Shown: positions 1 through 9,175, numbered from the stretch's first letter. The stretch: DNA of 64,000 bases from Acetobacteraceae bacterium (GCA_024280945.1 JAMXLO010000147.1:1-64000), one strand, 5' to 3'. The notes: generated by a model from the sequence alone, not told the origin. A program made the numbers and translations.

Positions 1-1342
1 TGCGGGCGAGGCGGATGTTCATCTCCTCATCGAAGCGGGCACGCAGTTCCACCACGGCGGTGACGAACTTGCCCGCTTCGGCCGCCTCGATCAGCGCCTT
101 CACGATCGGCGAGTCGCGGCTGGTGCGGTACAGCGTCTGCTTCACCGCGATGACGCTCGGATCCTGCGCTGCCTGCCGCAGGAACTGCACCACGACGTCG
201 AAGCTCTCGAACGGGTGGTGGACAATGATGTCCTTGGCGCGGATCGCGGCGAAGCAGTCGCCGCCGAAGTCGCGAATGCGCTCGGGAAAGCGCGGCGTAT
301 AGGGTGGGAACAGCAGGTCCGGCCGATCATCTACGATCAGCTGCTTCAGGTCGACGACGCCAAGAATGCCATCGGCCACATGCGTCTCGTCGGGCGTGGC
401 GCCGGTCTCGGCTGCGACGAGAGCGCGCAGCTCATCCGGCATCCTGGCGTCGAGCGCCAGATGAATGGCCACGCCTCGCCGCCGTCGCTTCAGCGCGGTC
501 TCGTACGACCGCACCAGGTCTTCGGCCTCTTCCTCGAACTCCACATCGGTGTCGCGTATCAGTCGAAAGATGCCGTGCCCGGTGATGCGGAACCCCGGAA
601 AAATCCGGTCGAGGAACATCGTCACCAGATCGTCGAGAATGACGAAGCGGATCGGCCCCGCAGCAGTGCCAGGAAGGCGGATGAAGCGGTCCACCTGGCT
701 GGGCAGCGGCAACAGCGCCCGCATCCCCTGGCCGTCTTCCTCCCTCAGCAGCAGCAGGGCCATCACCAGCCCCATGTTCGGAATGAACGGGAAGGGATGC
801 GCGGGATCGATCGCCAGAGGCGTCAGGACCGGAAACACCCGCTCCATGAACCACGCCTCAAGCCATTTGACGTCGTCAGGTGTCAGGTGCGCGGGCTGAC
901 AGACCCCCATCCCGGCCGCTCGCAGCAGCTCCCGCAATTCCCGCCAGACCCGCTGCTGGTCGGCGAGCAACGCTTCGGCCCGAACCTTGATCTCGGCGAG
1001 CTGTTGTGCCGGCGTCCGGCCATCCGGGGAAACTGCCGTAACCCCCGCCTTTGCCTGGCCGATCAGGCCAGCCACGCGCACCGAATAAAACTCGTCCAGG
1101 TTGGAGGCGCTGATCGAGACGAAGCGCAGTCTCTCAAGCAGCGGGTGGTGCGGGTTCTCCGCCTCTTCCACCACCCGATGGTTAAAGTCGAGCCAGGAGA
1201 GTTCGCGATTGACGAACCGGTCGGGGCTGTCCCGCTGAATGGTCGACTGAGCCGGCTGTCGCGGTTCCGGCAGTCGCTCCAAAGCCACCGCCGCTCCCTC
1301 ATGGCCCTTTACCAGCGCGTCCTGATCGGCCGATCTGTCCAT
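1..1342 (-). CDS. ppk1: Polyphosphate kinase 1 (3' part beyond window edge)
   Basis: PPK1 reversibly polymerises the gamma-phosphate of ATP into inorganic polyphosphate. The frame begins at an ATG at 1342 (MDRSADQDA...) and stays open for 447 codons to the left edge, so the end of the gene is missing. Visible family features are the N-terminal segment FVNRELSWLDFNHRVVEEA, the run DLLFPPYTPRFPERIRDFGG, VKQTLYRTSRDSPIV, and VVELRARFDEEMNIRLA just before the edge. The autophosphorylated histidine of the family lies shortly after that last block and is therefore outside the window. The start is 9 nt after the hda stop, which suggests one transcript. The identification is firm; completeness of the gene cannot be judged. 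Confidence 0.96.
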   Translation of the reverse strand, partial: MDRSADQDALVKGHEGAAVALERLPEPRQPAQSTIQRDSPDRFVNRELSWLDFNHRVVEEAENPHHPLLERLRFVSISASNLDEFYSVRVAGLIGQAKAGVTAVSPDGRTPAQQLAEIKVRAEALLADQQRVWRELRELLRAAGMGVCQPAHLTPDDVKWLEAWFMERVFPVLTPLAIDPAHPFPFIPNMGLVMALLLLREEDGQGMRALLPLPSQVDRFIRLPGTAAGPIRFVILDDLVTMFLDRIFPGFRITGHGIFRLIRDTDVEFEEEAEDLVRSYETALKRRRRGVAIHLALDARMPDELRALVAAETGATPDETHVADGILGVVDLKQLIVDDRPDLLFPPYTPRFPERIRDFGGDCFAAIRAKDIIVHHPFESFDVVVQFLRQAAQDPSVIAVKQTLYRTSRDSPIVKALIEAAEAGKFVTAVVELRARFDEEMNIRLAR

Positions 1343-1351
1343 GCGGCAATC

Positions 1352-2077
1352 CTACAGGAGAGCTTCGCCTTCCCGCGAGAGGCTGACTCCTGTCCCAGAA
1401 ATTTCATCCAGCGCCAGAATGTCATGCAGCACCTCGGCTGCAAACCGGGCGGTGATGGTGCGGTGCCGGTCAAGCGCCGCGGCATCGAGCCGCTTGACGG
1501 CATCGCCGACGGCGGCGGCGCTGCGCGGCAGCCGGCGCACCAGCCATTCCTGCACCGTTTCCGGCAGGCGAAGCTGCCGATCGGCCAGCAGCCGGGCGAG
1601 CAGCGATCGGAGCAGCTCGTCCTCCGGCGGTCCGATCTCCACCGCTGTTATGGCACGTAACCGGCTGGTCAGGTCGGGCAGGCGCACCCGCCAGCGGGCC
1701 GGCGGTGACCGCGCCGCCAGCAGTACGGGTAAGCCAGCCTCCCCGGCGGCGTTCAGCAGGTGCAGCAGGGCGGCCTCGTCGGCAACGGCGTCAGCGTCAT
1801 CGAGCGCGAGGCCGGCGGTCGGCTGGGCAGGGAGCCCGAACAGGTCCGGTCCACGGCAGATCTGCCCGCGGGTGCGCCCTGCCCAGATATGCAGCAGATG
1901 GGTCTTGCCCCGCCCCGCCTCGCCCCACAGTGCGAGGCGATGGCTGGGCCACTCCTCGGTGCGCCGCAGCCACGCACACGCCTCGGCGTTGGACGAGGCC
2001 AGGCGGAAGTCGACCTCCGCGAATCGCGGTTCGCGGAAGATCGGCAGAGGCAATTGACCGGACGACTGCACCGGCAC
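1352..2077 (-). CDS. hda: Hda-like DnaA-family regulatory ATPase
   Basis: This 241-residue protein is a DnaA-related AAA+ protein without the DnaA DNA-binding domain, as in Hda/HdaA, which promotes hydrolysis of DnaA-bound ATP after replication initiation. Residues 8-13 (QLPLPI) resemble the N-terminal sliding-clamp-binding motif of Hda. A Walker A motif, GEAGRGKTHLL, lies at about residues 52-62. The Walker B region is LALDDADAV, followed by the arginine-containing SRLRAITAVEIGPP segment. The length matches Hda (about 230-250 aa). It sits immediately upstream of ppk1 with a 9-nt gap, an arrangement I recall from other Rhodospirillales. Control of DnaA is inferred from the family. Confidence 0.9.
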   Translation of the reverse strand: MPVQSSGQLPLPIFREPRFAEVDFRLASSNAEACAWLRRTEEWPSHRLALWGEAGRGKTHLLHIWAGRTRGQICRGPDLFGLPAQPTAGLALDDADAVADEAALLHLLNAAGEAGLPVLLAARSPPARWRVRLPDLTSRLRAITAVEIGPPEDELLRSLLARLLADRQLRLPETVQEWLVRRLPRSAAAVGDAVKRLDAAALDRHRTITARFAAEVLHDILALDEISGTGVSLSREGEALL

Positions 2078-2102
2078 ACTGGGAACCGGCGCCTGGCCCG
2101 CG

Positions 2103-2519
2103 TCAAGCCGGCGACAGCCGCCGCGTGGACTTGTCGCCGAAGATCAGCCGGTCGAGGCTCCAGGCGCCGCCGCCAGCGACCGCCAGGTAGAGGAAGAGGA
2201 AGCAATAGAGAATGGCCGCGTCGCCCCCGTTGAGCATCGGGAAGAACGTCTTCGGCGCATGCACATAGAAATAGCCGATCGCCATCTCGCCTGACATGAT
2301 GAATGCCGCCGCGCGCGTGTACAGCCCCAGCGTCACCAGCACGCCGCCAATCAGCTCGATCATGCCGGCGAACCAGGACAGGGCGAACATCGACGGTGAC
2401 GGCCCTGGCGGGAAGCCCAGCAGCTTCGACGTGCCATGCTCCAAGAACAGCAGTCCCGTCATGATCCTCAGGACGCTGAGCATGTAAGGTTCGAATCGGC
2501 TAATACCATTCGGTTCCAT
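2103..2519 (-). CDS. DoxX family membrane protein
   Basis: This 138-residue integral membrane protein has about four hydrophobic segments. The pattern LRIMTGLLFLEHGTSKLLG near the N terminus is characteristic of DoxX/YphA-type proteins, and LIGGVLVTLGLYTRAAAF follows. The biochemical role of most DoxX proteins is unknown; related proteins occur in thiosulfate:quinone oxidoreductase or redox stress complexes. The start ATG at 2519 gives the expected size. It is on the same strand as hda but 25 nt upstream of it, so co-transcription is possible. No residues in the sequence point to a specific substrate. Confidence 0.85.
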   Translation of the reverse strand: MEPNGISRFEPYMLSVLRIMTGLLFLEHGTSKLLGFPPGPSPSMFALSWFAGMIELIGGVLVTLGLYTRAAAFIMSGEMAIGYFYVHAPKTFFPMLNGGDAAILYCFLFLYLAVAGGGAWSLDRLIFGDKSTRRLSPA

Positions 2520-2630
2520 TCATCCAGGCTCCTCTCAGAATGCTCTGCACGTAGAGGTCGTCATGCTCTGCAGATAGAGGTGGTCCACCTTGCCGTGAAC
2601 GCCAAGAGCGCCCGGAATAGTCCCGCAGGA

Positions 2631-3776
2631 CTAACGCTTTGACGGCGGGTCCAGGTAGAGCGGGCTCGCCAGGTAGCGGCGGAGCCAGAAGCGGCACAGC
2701 ACGCCGATGGTGGCGGCCACGGGCACCGCGAGCATCACCCCGAGGAACCCGAAGGCGGCGGCGCCGGCGAACAGTGCAAAGATCACCCAGACCGCCGGGA
2801 GTTCCACCCGATCACCCAGAAAGCGTGGATAGATCACGTAGCCCTCCAGGGTCTGGCCAACGATCAGCACGCACCCCACCGCGATCACGCCGCGCCAATG
2901 TGGAAACTGCGCCATCGCCAACCCCAATGCGGTGACGCCGCCGGTGATCGAGCCGACATACGGGATGAACGACAACAATCCTGCTGCCATCCCGACGATG
3001 AGGCCCAGGTCCAGACCCACTATTGTCAGCGCAAGCGCGTAGTAAAGCGCCAGGATGATGCAGCACAGCGCCTGGCCACGGACCCAGGCGGACAGGATAC
3101 GATCCACTTCGCGCGCCTGCGCACGGATGACATCGGCGTATCGGTGCGGCAGCCATGAATCGACCATGGAGATCAGCCGTGGCCAGTCGCGCAGCAGGTA
3201 GAAGCCAACCACCGGCGTGACGATCGCCAGTGTCAGCACATTGAAGATGGCAAATCCGGCGCCGGTCACGCTGGTCAGGGCGGAGGCTAGGAAGGTCAGC
3301 ACGTTCCCGGCCTGGCCGCTGACCAGATCGCGCAGCTTATCGTTTACGACGTCGGAGCCGAAGTTTTGCTGCAGATCTATGATGACCTCGCTCGCCCAGA
3401 TCTGCAGCAACTGGACATATTGCGGGATCCGACCGAGCAGCAGGCCGATCTGCTGGAGGATCAGCGGGTAGAGCAAGAGGATGAAGATCAGCACACCGGC
3501 GAGCAGCACCACGATCATCAACAGCGCCGCCATCCCGCGCGCCAGTCCCAGCCGCGTGAGCGTCGTCGTGGACGGATCAAGCACGTAGGCTATGCCGGCG
3601 GCGGCCACAAAAGGTGCCAGCACCGAGGCGAACAGCTGCAACACCAGCCAGGCCACCACCAGCAGTCCGACCACCAGAGCCACGCGCTGTCCGCGCGTCG
3701 CCTGACCTGGGATTGGCGCGGGTTCGGAAAACCAGGTTCGCTGCTCGGGCGGCGGGCGCTCCTGGGTATCGCTCAT
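2631..3776 (-). CDS. AI-2E/PerM family permease
   Basis: This is a polytopic inner-membrane protein of 381 residues with about eight membrane segments, matching the AI-2E (UPF0118) family. After a charged cytoplasmic N terminus of about 28 residues there is a first hydrophobic pair, a long middle region containing SWLPHRYADVIRAQAREVDR, and the typical C-terminal block FIPYVGSITGG...GYVIYPRFLGDRVELPAVWV. Members export small molecules or act in Na+/H+ antiport, so the substrate is unknown. The start codon overlaps the stop of the upstream phosphatidyltransferase gene (ATGA at 3773-3776), which implies translational coupling. Confidence 0.9.
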   Translation of the reverse strand: MSDTQERPPPEQRTWFSEPAPIPGQATRGQRVALVVGLLVVAWLVLQLFASVLAPFVAAAGIAYVLDPSTTTLTRLGLARGMAALLMIVVLLAGVLIFILLLYPLILQQIGLLLGRIPQYVQLLQIWASEVIIDLQQNFGSDVVNDKLRDLVSGQAGNVLTFLASALTSVTGAGFAIFNVLTLAIVTPVVGFYLLRDWPRLISMVDSWLPHRYADVIRAQAREVDRILSAWVRGQALCCIILALYYALALTIVGLDLGLIVGMAAGLLSFIPYVGSITGGVTALGLAMAQFPHWRGVIAVGCVLIVGQTLEGYVIYPRFLGDRVELPAVWVIFALFAGAAAFGFLGVMLAVPVAATIGVLCRFWLRRYLASPLYLDPPSKR

Positions 3777-4342
3777 CGACGGCGGACCGTGATCCAGACG
3801 TAGGCGGCCCCCGAGGCGAGGGTGGTTGCCGCCACCATCCAGATCAGCACGGTCATCAGAATGGGTTCAGACAGGTTGAAACCCGACAGCAGCAGCGTGA
3901 CGGCGACGAGTGCGATCTGCAACGCGGTATTAAGCTTCGACACGTAAAGCGGACGGATCAGCACCGACTGACCGAGCAGGGAGAGCACCACGACACCGCC
4001 CACGATCACGATGTCGCGGAACACAACCAGTATGGCCAGCCAGTCGGGCAGTGCCTTCACTGCCGCGAGTGTCACGTACATCGTCACAAGCAGTGCCTTG
4101 TCCGCCACCGGGTCCAGCAGGGCACCGACAGAGTTGCCGCCGCCGTTGCGGCGAGCCAGCCAACCGTCCAGTGCGTCAGACAATCCCGCGGCCAGGAACA
4201 GATAGAACGCATGCGTAAACTGGTGCTCCACCACCTGCCAGAATGCCAGTGGGACCGCGCAAAGCCGCGCGAAGGTGATCATGTTCGGTAGCGTCAGCAG
4301 CGCGGGCGAGGCGCTTCGGTCGAGCTGCGATCCGTCAGGCAT
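3773..4342 (-). CDS. CDP-alcohol phosphatidyltransferase (PgsA-like)
   Basis: This is a 189-residue membrane enzyme of the CDP-alcohol phosphatidyltransferase family, probably making phosphatidylglycerophosphate or a related phospholipid. The signature DG-x2-AR-x8-G-x3-D-x3-D is complete: [19 protein letters not shown] followed by ALLDPVADK. The N-terminal [20 protein letters not shown] is also typical, and about five hydrophobic segments follow. The frame stays open another 351 nt upstream, but that extension overlaps the divergent purM region and is Arg/Pro-rich, so the ATG at 4342 is preferred. The stop overlaps the AI-2E permease start. The exact acceptor alcohol cannot be read from the sequence. 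Confidence 0.9.
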   Translation of the reverse strand: MPDGSQLDRSASPALLTLPNMITFARLCAVPLAFWQVVEHQFTHAFYLFLAAGLSDALDGWLARRNGGGNSVGALLDPVADKALLVTMYVTLAAVKALPDWLAILVVFRDIVIVGGVVVLSLLGQSVLIRPLYVSKLNTALQIALVAVTLLLSGFNLSEPILMTVLIWMVAATTLASGAAYVWITVRRR

Positions 4343-4368
4343 CGGCCCGCGTTCCCTCGCTGGCAAAA

Positions 4369-4386
4369 CATACGTTGCATCGTATG
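4369..4386. promoter_or_regulatory. 18-bp palindrome in the pgsA-like/purM divergent region
   Basis: The sequence CATACG-TTGCAT-CGTATG is a perfect inverted repeat with 6-bp arms. It lies in the 113-bp space between two divergent starts (4342 minus, 4456 plus). The position fits an operator for one or both genes. No promoter boxes could be assigned with confidence, so this is a candidate site only. Confidence 0.35.
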
Positions 4387-4455
4387 GCGGACTTTTGGTT
4401 GCGTCCGCCACCGAGCGGTTGGACAAAGCAAGGCAGTAGCGTATCGAGGGTGTGC

Positions 4456-5538
4456 ATGACCAGTGGCCAGCGCGATTGGGTGGCGAACATCGGCAACGGG
4501 CTGACCTATCACGCCGCCGGCGTGGATATCGCCGCGGCCGATGCCCTAGTCGAGACGATAAAGCCGCTGGCCCGCGCAACGAACCGGCCGGGGGTGATGG
4601 GCGCTCTCGGCGGGTTCGGCGCGCTGTTCGACCTGAAGGCGGCTGGGTTCGTCGATCCGGTGCTGGTTTCCGGCACCGACGGCGTGGGCACAAAGCTGAA
4701 GGTGGCGATCGAGACGGGCATCCATGAGACCGTCGGCATCGATCTTGTCGCGATGTGCGTCAACGACATCGTGGTGCAAGGTGCCGAGCCGTTGTTTTTC
4801 CTTGATTATTTCGCCGCCGGCAAGCTCGATCAGCGGCAGGCGCGAGACGTGATCGCAGGGATCGCCTCGGGGTGCAACGAAGCCGGCTGTGCACTGGTTG
4901 GCGGCGAGACCGCCGAGATGCCGGGACTGTATCGGGAAGGCGACTATGACCTGGCCGGCTTCGCGGTGGGCGCAGCGGAGCGCGGTCACCTGCTGCCGCG
5001 AGGTGTCGAGCCCGGCGACACGATCATCGGCCTGGCAAGTTCCGGTGTGCATTCCAACGCATTTTCGCTGGTGCGACGGATAGTGGAGGCGAGCGAATTG
5101 TCCTGGTCGGCGCCGGCGCCGTTCGATCCGGATCAGTCACTTGGGCAGGCGCTGATGACGCCTACTCGGATCTATGTCCCGGCCCTGCTGCGGCTGCATC
5201 GGGCGGGCTTGCTGAAGGCGGCGGCGCACATCACCGGTGGCGGCCTGCCCGGCAATCTGCCGCGGGTGTTGCCACACGACACCGAGGCGGTGTTGGAGCC
5301 GTTCTGGTCCGTGCCGCCGGTTTTTGCCTGGCTGGCACGCACCGGCGGGGTAGCGCCGGATGAGATGTTGCGGGTGTTCAACTGCGGCATCGGCATGGCC
5401 GTCGTGGTTGCCGATGCGGATGCCGCGAGCGAAGCGCTGCGCGACCAGGGCGAGAGCGTGGCGCGCATCGGCCACATCGCGGCAGGCAGCGGACCGGCGA
5501 AGGTGCGGATCGAGTTGCCAGCTGGTTGGCCCGGGTGA
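4456..5538 (+). CDS. purM: Phosphoribosylformylglycinamidine cyclo-ligase
   Basis: PurM (AIR synthetase) closes the imidazole ring of 5-aminoimidazole ribonucleotide in de novo purine synthesis. The 360-residue protein begins [20 protein letters not shown] and carries [45 protein letters not shown] and [15 protein letters not shown], all typical of the family. An upstream ATG at 4375 is in frame but adds a non-conserved tail, so the ATG at 4456 is chosen. The stop overlaps the start of purN by 4 nt, forming the standard purMN unit. It is divergent from the pgsA-like gene across a 113-bp region. Confidence 0.97.
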   Translation: MTSGQRDWVANIGNGLTYHAAGVDIAAADALVETIKPLARATNRPGVMGALGGFGALFDLKAAGFVDPVLVSGTDGVGTKLKVAIETGIHETVGIDLVAMCVNDIVVQGAEPLFFLDYFAAGKLDQRQARDVIAGIASGCNEAGCALVGGETAEMPGLYREGDYDLAGFAVGAAERGHLLPRGVEPGDTIIGLASSGVHSNAFSLVRRIVEASELSWSAPAPFDPDQSLGQALMTPTRIYVPALLRLHRAGLLKAAAHITGGGLPGNLPRVLPHDTEAVLEPFWSVPPVFAWLARTGGVAPDEMLRVFNCGIGMAVVVADADAASEALRDQGESVARIGHIAAGSGPAKVRIELPAGWPG

Positions 5539-6170
5539 TTTCGAGAGCCAGGACGCGTGTCGCTATTCTGATCAGCGGCCGCGGCTCCAACATGGCCGCG
5601 CTGATCGGCGCTGCGCGCGACCCACACTTCCCCGCCGAAATCATGCTGGTGGTGTCCAACCGCCCGGACGCGCCGGGCCTGTTGCTGGCCAGAGAAGCGG
5701 GCGTTCGTGCAGTCGCCATCGACCATCGCCCGTTCGCTGGTGACCGGGCGGCGCACGAAGCGGCCGTCGATGCCGCGCTGCATGACGCGGGAACAGAGCT
5801 GGTCTGCCTGGCCGGCTATATGCGGCTGCTGACGCCTGCCCTGGTGGAGGCCTGGCAAGGGCGGATGCTGAATATCCATCCCAGCCTGCTGCCGGCGTTT
5901 CCCGGGCTGGACACCCATTCGCGTGCGCTCGCGGCTGGCGTCAAACTGCACGGGTGTACCGTGCACCTCGTGACGCAGACGATGGACGAAGGCCCCATCC
6001 TGGCGCAGGCGGCGGTGCCGGTTCTGCCCGGCGACACAGCGGAAGCTCTGGCAGAGCGCGTGCTGGTCCAGGAGCATCTTCTGTATCCGCGTGCCCTGCG
6101 CTGCTTCGTCCTGGGCGATCAGGGCACTCTGCCATCCAGGAATGTCGCGCTCGCCAACCCAGTTAAATGA
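5535..6170 (+). CDS. purN: Phosphoribosylglycinamide formyltransferase
   Basis: PurN transfers the formyl group of 10-formyl-THF to glycinamide ribonucleotide in purine synthesis. Visible motifs are [16 protein letters not shown] at the N terminus, [16 protein letters not shown], the catalytic [14 protein letters not shown] (Asn and His) and the Asp in [14 protein letters not shown]. The GTG at 5535 is preferred because it forms a GTGA overlap with the purM stop. A TTG at 5526 in the same frame would add three residues. The length of about 211 aa is normal. Identification and operon placement are both secure. Confidence 0.96.
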   Translation: MISRARTRVAILISGRGSNMAALIGAARDPHFPAEIMLVVSNRPDAPGLLLAREAGVRAVAIDHRPFAGDRAAHEAAVDAALHDAGTELVCLAGYMRLLTPALVEAWQGRMLNIHPSLLPAFPGLDTHSRALAAGVKLHGCTVHLVTQTMDEGPILAQAAVPVLPGDTAEALAERVLVQEHLLYPRALRCFVLGDQGTLPSRNVALANPVK

Positions 6171-6263
6171 CTTCGAGTAAACGCAGCGGACGGCTATAGT
6201 AAAGCCGGAACATCCCATCTGTGTAACCGCACCCGCAACGGTGGGGGCGAAAGGGAGAAGCAG

Positions 6264-6698
6264 ATGCTTATTTCCGATGTTTTGCGGCACAAGGGCAACG
6301 ACGTCGTGACGGTGCGGCCGACCGATCCTGTCGCGCTGGCAGTCAACAAGCTCGCCGAGCACCGCATCGGCGCGGTGCTGGTACAGGATCAATGGATGAA
6401 GCCGGTCGGGATATTCTCCGAGCGGGATTTCATCAACAAGGTGGCGCATCACGGAGCTGCGGCCCTGGGGCTCGATATTCGGCAGGTGATGTCTTCACCG
6501 GTGCTCTCCTGTCGGGCGGCAGATCGCATCGATACCGTGCTCGGCGCGATGACGCTGGCGCGCATTCGGCACATGCCGGTCATTGATGACGGGAAGCTGT
6601 TGGGCATCGTCAGCATCGGCGATCTGGTGAAGTACCGACTGGACGAGAAGGAACTGGAGGCAAATGTCCTGCTGGATCTGTCGCGCATGCACGCCTGA
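6264..6698 (+). CDS. Tandem CBS-domain protein
   Basis: This 144-residue protein consists of two CBS domains and nothing else. The first is seen in DVVTVRPTDPVALAVNKLAE...IGAVLVQD...GIFSERDF, the second in VMSSPVLSCRAADRIDTVLGAM...HMPVIDDGKLLGIVSIGDLVKY. Such Bateman modules usually bind adenine nucleotides and regulate a partner. A purine-rich ribosome-binding site (AAAGGGAGAAG) precedes the ATG at 6264. The next gene downstream is a ClC transporter that has its own CBS pair. A regulatory link between the two is possible but not shown. Confidence 0.93.
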   Translation: MLISDVLRHKGNDVVTVRPTDPVALAVNKLAEHRIGAVLVQDQWMKPVGIFSERDFINKVAHHGAAALGLDIRQVMSSPVLSCRAADRIDTVLGAMTLARIRHMPVIDDGKLLGIVSIGDLVKYRLDEKELEANVLLDLSRMHA

Positions 6699-6767
6699 TC
6701 GGCTGGCAGTTGCGCCGAGCCAAGGCTGGAGTAGAGAACCGGCGAACTCCAGCTCCGGTCCCGGCGA

Positions 6768-8594
6768 ATGGCGAATGATGCACCCGCTGTACTGAACACA
6801 CACGTTACGGATACCGCAGAAGCGGAGCTGACGCGTCCGACGTCGTTGCTGCGGGTGTGTCTGTTGGCGCTGGCGGTTGGCATCGTGACCGGCATGGGTG
6901 CCGTGGTGTTCCGGGCATTGATCGGCCTGGTGCACAACATCATGTTTCTGGGCCAGCTGTCGTTTGCCTACGACTCGAGCCTGTTCACGCCGTCCCCGCC
7001 CTGGGGACCGCTGGTCATCCTGGTGCCGGTCATTGGCGCGATCGGTGTCACTTTCATCGTCAGCAACTTCGCACCTGAAGCGAAGGGTCACGGCGTTCCC
7101 GAGGTGATGGATGCGATCTACTACGGTCGTGGCATCATTCGACCGGTGGTCGCAGTGGCCAAATCGCTCGCCTCGGCCCTGGCGATCGGCACCGGCGCCG
7201 CGGTCGGGCGAGAAGGTCCGATCATTCAGATCGGCGCAGCACTCGGCTCGACCTTCGGTCAGGTGATCCGCATGGCGATGGGCCAGCGCATCATCCTGGT
7301 GGCCTGTGGCGCAGGCGCCGGCATTGCCGCGACGTTCAACACGCCAATCGGCGGCGTGCTGTTCGCCACCGAACTGATGCTGCCGGAGATCAGTGTCAAC
7401 ACGTTCCTTCCCGTGGCCATCGCCACCGGTATGGCAACCTTCATCGGCCGAATCTTCTTTGGTGACCGCCCTGCATTCGATGTTCCGGCGGACCTGGCGC
7501 CGCTGCCACCAGAGGCGAAGAGCGCCGCGGTGCTGGTGCTCTACGTCATCCTCGGTGCCGTCGTTGGCGTCGCGGCAGCTCTGTTTGTGAGGGCCCTCCA
7601 CTGGGTAGAAGACCTGTTCGATAAGCTCCCCGGACGATACGCGCGCCACATGCTAGGCATGTTGCTCGTGGGCATCCTGATCTACGCGCTGATGCGCTGG
7701 GGAGGGCACTACTACGTCGAGGGGGTCGGTTACGCCACGATCCAGGCGACATTGCACAGCCAGCTGACCGGGGCATGGTTCCTGTTGCTGCTGTATGGCT
7801 GCAAGCTGTTGGCAACGTCACTGAGTCTGGGGTCCGGCTCTTCAGGCGGCATCTTCTCACCGTCGCTGTTCATGGGCGCGACGCTTGGCGGCGCATTTGC
7901 CGGCCTGGCAAATGCCGCATTTCCTACCCTGCCGATCAGCACACCGGCATTTGCTATGGTCGGGATGGGGACCATGGTCGGCGCCGGCACGGGCGCGGCG
8001 ATGACCTCGATCGCCATGGTGTTCGAGATGACGCGCGACTACAACATCGTATTGCCAATGGTATTGGCGGTCGCCGTCGGGCTCGGCATGCGGCGTCTGC
8101 TGTCGCGCGAGAACATCTACACGATGAAGCTGTTCCGGCGCGGCCACCCGATCCCAAAGGCTCTGCACGCCAATATGTTTCTGGTACGTAGCGCGGCCGC
8201 GGTGATGGACCGCAATTTCGTGCTGGCGGACGAAGACGAAACCTTCGACCAGGTGTTGCAGAGGCTCACTGGCTCCGGCGGGGGCCTGCGCCACGTGGTG
8301 GTAACGCGGGGCAAATACATCGTCGGCGTGCTGCGGGTGAATGCCGACCTTCCGCGCGAAGTTGGGGCGCGTGTGGCGATGGGCGTCTTGGCGCTGCGCA
8401 AGTTCACCATCGCTCACGAAAGCACCGCGATGTTCGACGTGATTTCCAGGCTGTGGCGTCGCGATGCGATCATGGCGGTCGTGGTCGATGGCAATAAGCG
8501 CCCGCGACGAGAGAACATCGTGGGCGTCATCAGCAAGGAGCATGTCGCCGATGAGGTGGCAAGGAGCGTGCGCATGTATCCAGGACAAGACTAA
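6768..8594 (+). CDS. ClC-family chloride transporter/channel with C-terminal CBS pair
   Basis: The 608-residue protein has an N-terminal ClC membrane domain (about residues 25-440) and a C-terminal CBS pair (about 455-600). The selectivity-filter motifs are present: GSGSSGGIFSPSLFMGA and AVGREGPIIQIGAA, the latter with the gating glutamate. In the helix where exchangers such as EcClC have paired glutamates (IIEEM), this protein reads GVLFATELML. The second, proton-handling glutamate position is therefore Leu, as in channel-type ClCs, which have a hydrophobic residue there. The start is ATG 6768 (MANDAPAVLNTH). It follows the CBS-only gene by 69 nt. Chloride transport is inferred from the family. 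Confidence 0.94.
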   Translation: MANDAPAVLNTHVTDTAEAELTRPTSLLRVCLLALAVGIVTGMGAVVFRALIGLVHNIMFLGQLSFAYDSSLFTPSPPWGPLVILVPVIGAIGVTFIVSNFAPEAKGHGVPEVMDAIYYGRGIIRPVVAVAKSLASALAIGTGAAVGREGPIIQIGAALGSTFGQVIRMAMGQRIILVACGAGAGIAATFNTPIGGVLFATELMLPEISVNTFLPVAIATGMATFIGRIFFGDRPAFDVPADLAPLPPEAKSAAVLVLYVILGAVVGVAAALFVRALHWVEDLFDKLPGRYARHMLGMLLVGILIYALMRWGGHYYVEGVGYATIQATLHSQLTGAWFLLLLYGCKLLATSLSLGSGSSGGIFSPSLFMGATLGGAFAGLANAAFPTLPISTPAFAMVGMGTMVGAGTGAAMTSIAMVFEMTRDYNIVLPMVLAVAVGLGMRRLLSRENIYTMKLFRRGHPIPKALHANMFLVRSAAAVMDRNFVLADEDETFDQVLQRLTGSGGGLRHVVVTRGKYIVGVLRVNADLPREVGARVAMGVLALRKFTIAHESTAMFDVISRLWRRDAIMAVVVDGNKRPRRENIVGVISKEHVADEVARSVRMYPGQD

Positions 8595-8750
8595 GCCACA
8601 CGAAACCGTTCACCGGACAGGCGCAGTTCCCGCGGTAGTTCGTGCGCCTGACCTGTCAGTCCGACGAAGCTGCCAGCACCTGATTTGCCGCGGCGCCCGT
8701 TCCCGCCGACGCACGAGCGACCTGCTGGATGCCGTCGCTGAGATCGCGCT
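8591..8750 (-). pseudogene. Methyl-accepting chemotaxis protein, C-terminal remnant with frameshift
   Basis: Reading the minus strand gives LSDGIQQVARASAGTGAAA followed by NQVLAASSD and a stop. Shifting one frame at that point continues as LTGQAHELPRELRLSGERF and RVA before a stop at 8591. Together these match the usual C-terminal tail of bacterial chemotaxis receptors (…GAAASQVL-xAAxxLSxQSExLRxEVxxF…). The split over two frames and the missing upstream part mark it as a decayed fragment. It lies tail to tail with the ClC gene. Family assignment is from memory of the motif, so moderate. Confidence 0.55.
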
Positions 8751-8991
8751 ATCGCGTCACTTGCGAGGCGACCACCGCTGAACACCGTCGCGCACCGCCA
8801 CCATTCGGTCGCCGGGCGGTAGGGCCATGGTCCACATCAATGCCAGAAAGATCCGCAATCAACATGTTGCGGACGCTGATTGCGTTGAGGCAGCGCCACA
8901 GGCCGGCACAGTTAATCCCGGGTCGAGGCTTGCCCGTTCCGGCTCGGCTGCCATAGAACGCGAGCGAACGAATTGCCCGAACCGAGGCCGC

Positions 8992-9156
8992 ATGTCCGAC
9001 CACAGTCACGCCACTCACCCGCCGGTGCGGGCCGAGACGCCTGAAGCCTTCCTTGCCGACCGGCAGCGCTTTTGGAGCAGCTTCACGCACTTCACCCTGG
9101 GATCGGTGATCTCCATCATTGTACTCTTGGTGCTGATGGCGATCTTTCTGCTGTAG
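8992..9156 (+). CDS. aa3-type cytochrome c oxidase subunit IV-like small protein
   Basis: This 54-residue protein has a polar N terminus and one C-terminal membrane helix. The segment DRQRFWSSFTHFTLGSVISI, followed by IVLLVLMAIFLL, matches the bacterial aa3-type cytochrome oxidase subunit IV family, whose members are very short single-span proteins. ATG 8992 is chosen because the longer upstream reading (from 8827) shows no conserved sequence. No oxidase genes are near, which is common for this family. The role in oxidase assembly or stability is inferred from the family. Confidence 0.75.
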   Translation: MSDHSHATHPPVRAETPEAFLADRQRFWSSFTHFTLGSVISIIVLLVLMAIFLL

Positions 9157-9175
9157 CCCCATTGGCCGCTAGCAC

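Noticed and set aside
215-1660. Long plus-strand open frame (481 codons) across the ppk1/hda region
   Set aside because: It is antisense to ppk1 and hda, whose proteins show all expected motifs; the plus-strand product is Arg/Pro/His-rich without any recognisable domain.
5172-7649. Long minus-strand frames opposite purMN, the CBS gene and the ClC gene
   Set aside because: Antisense shadows of well-supported genes.
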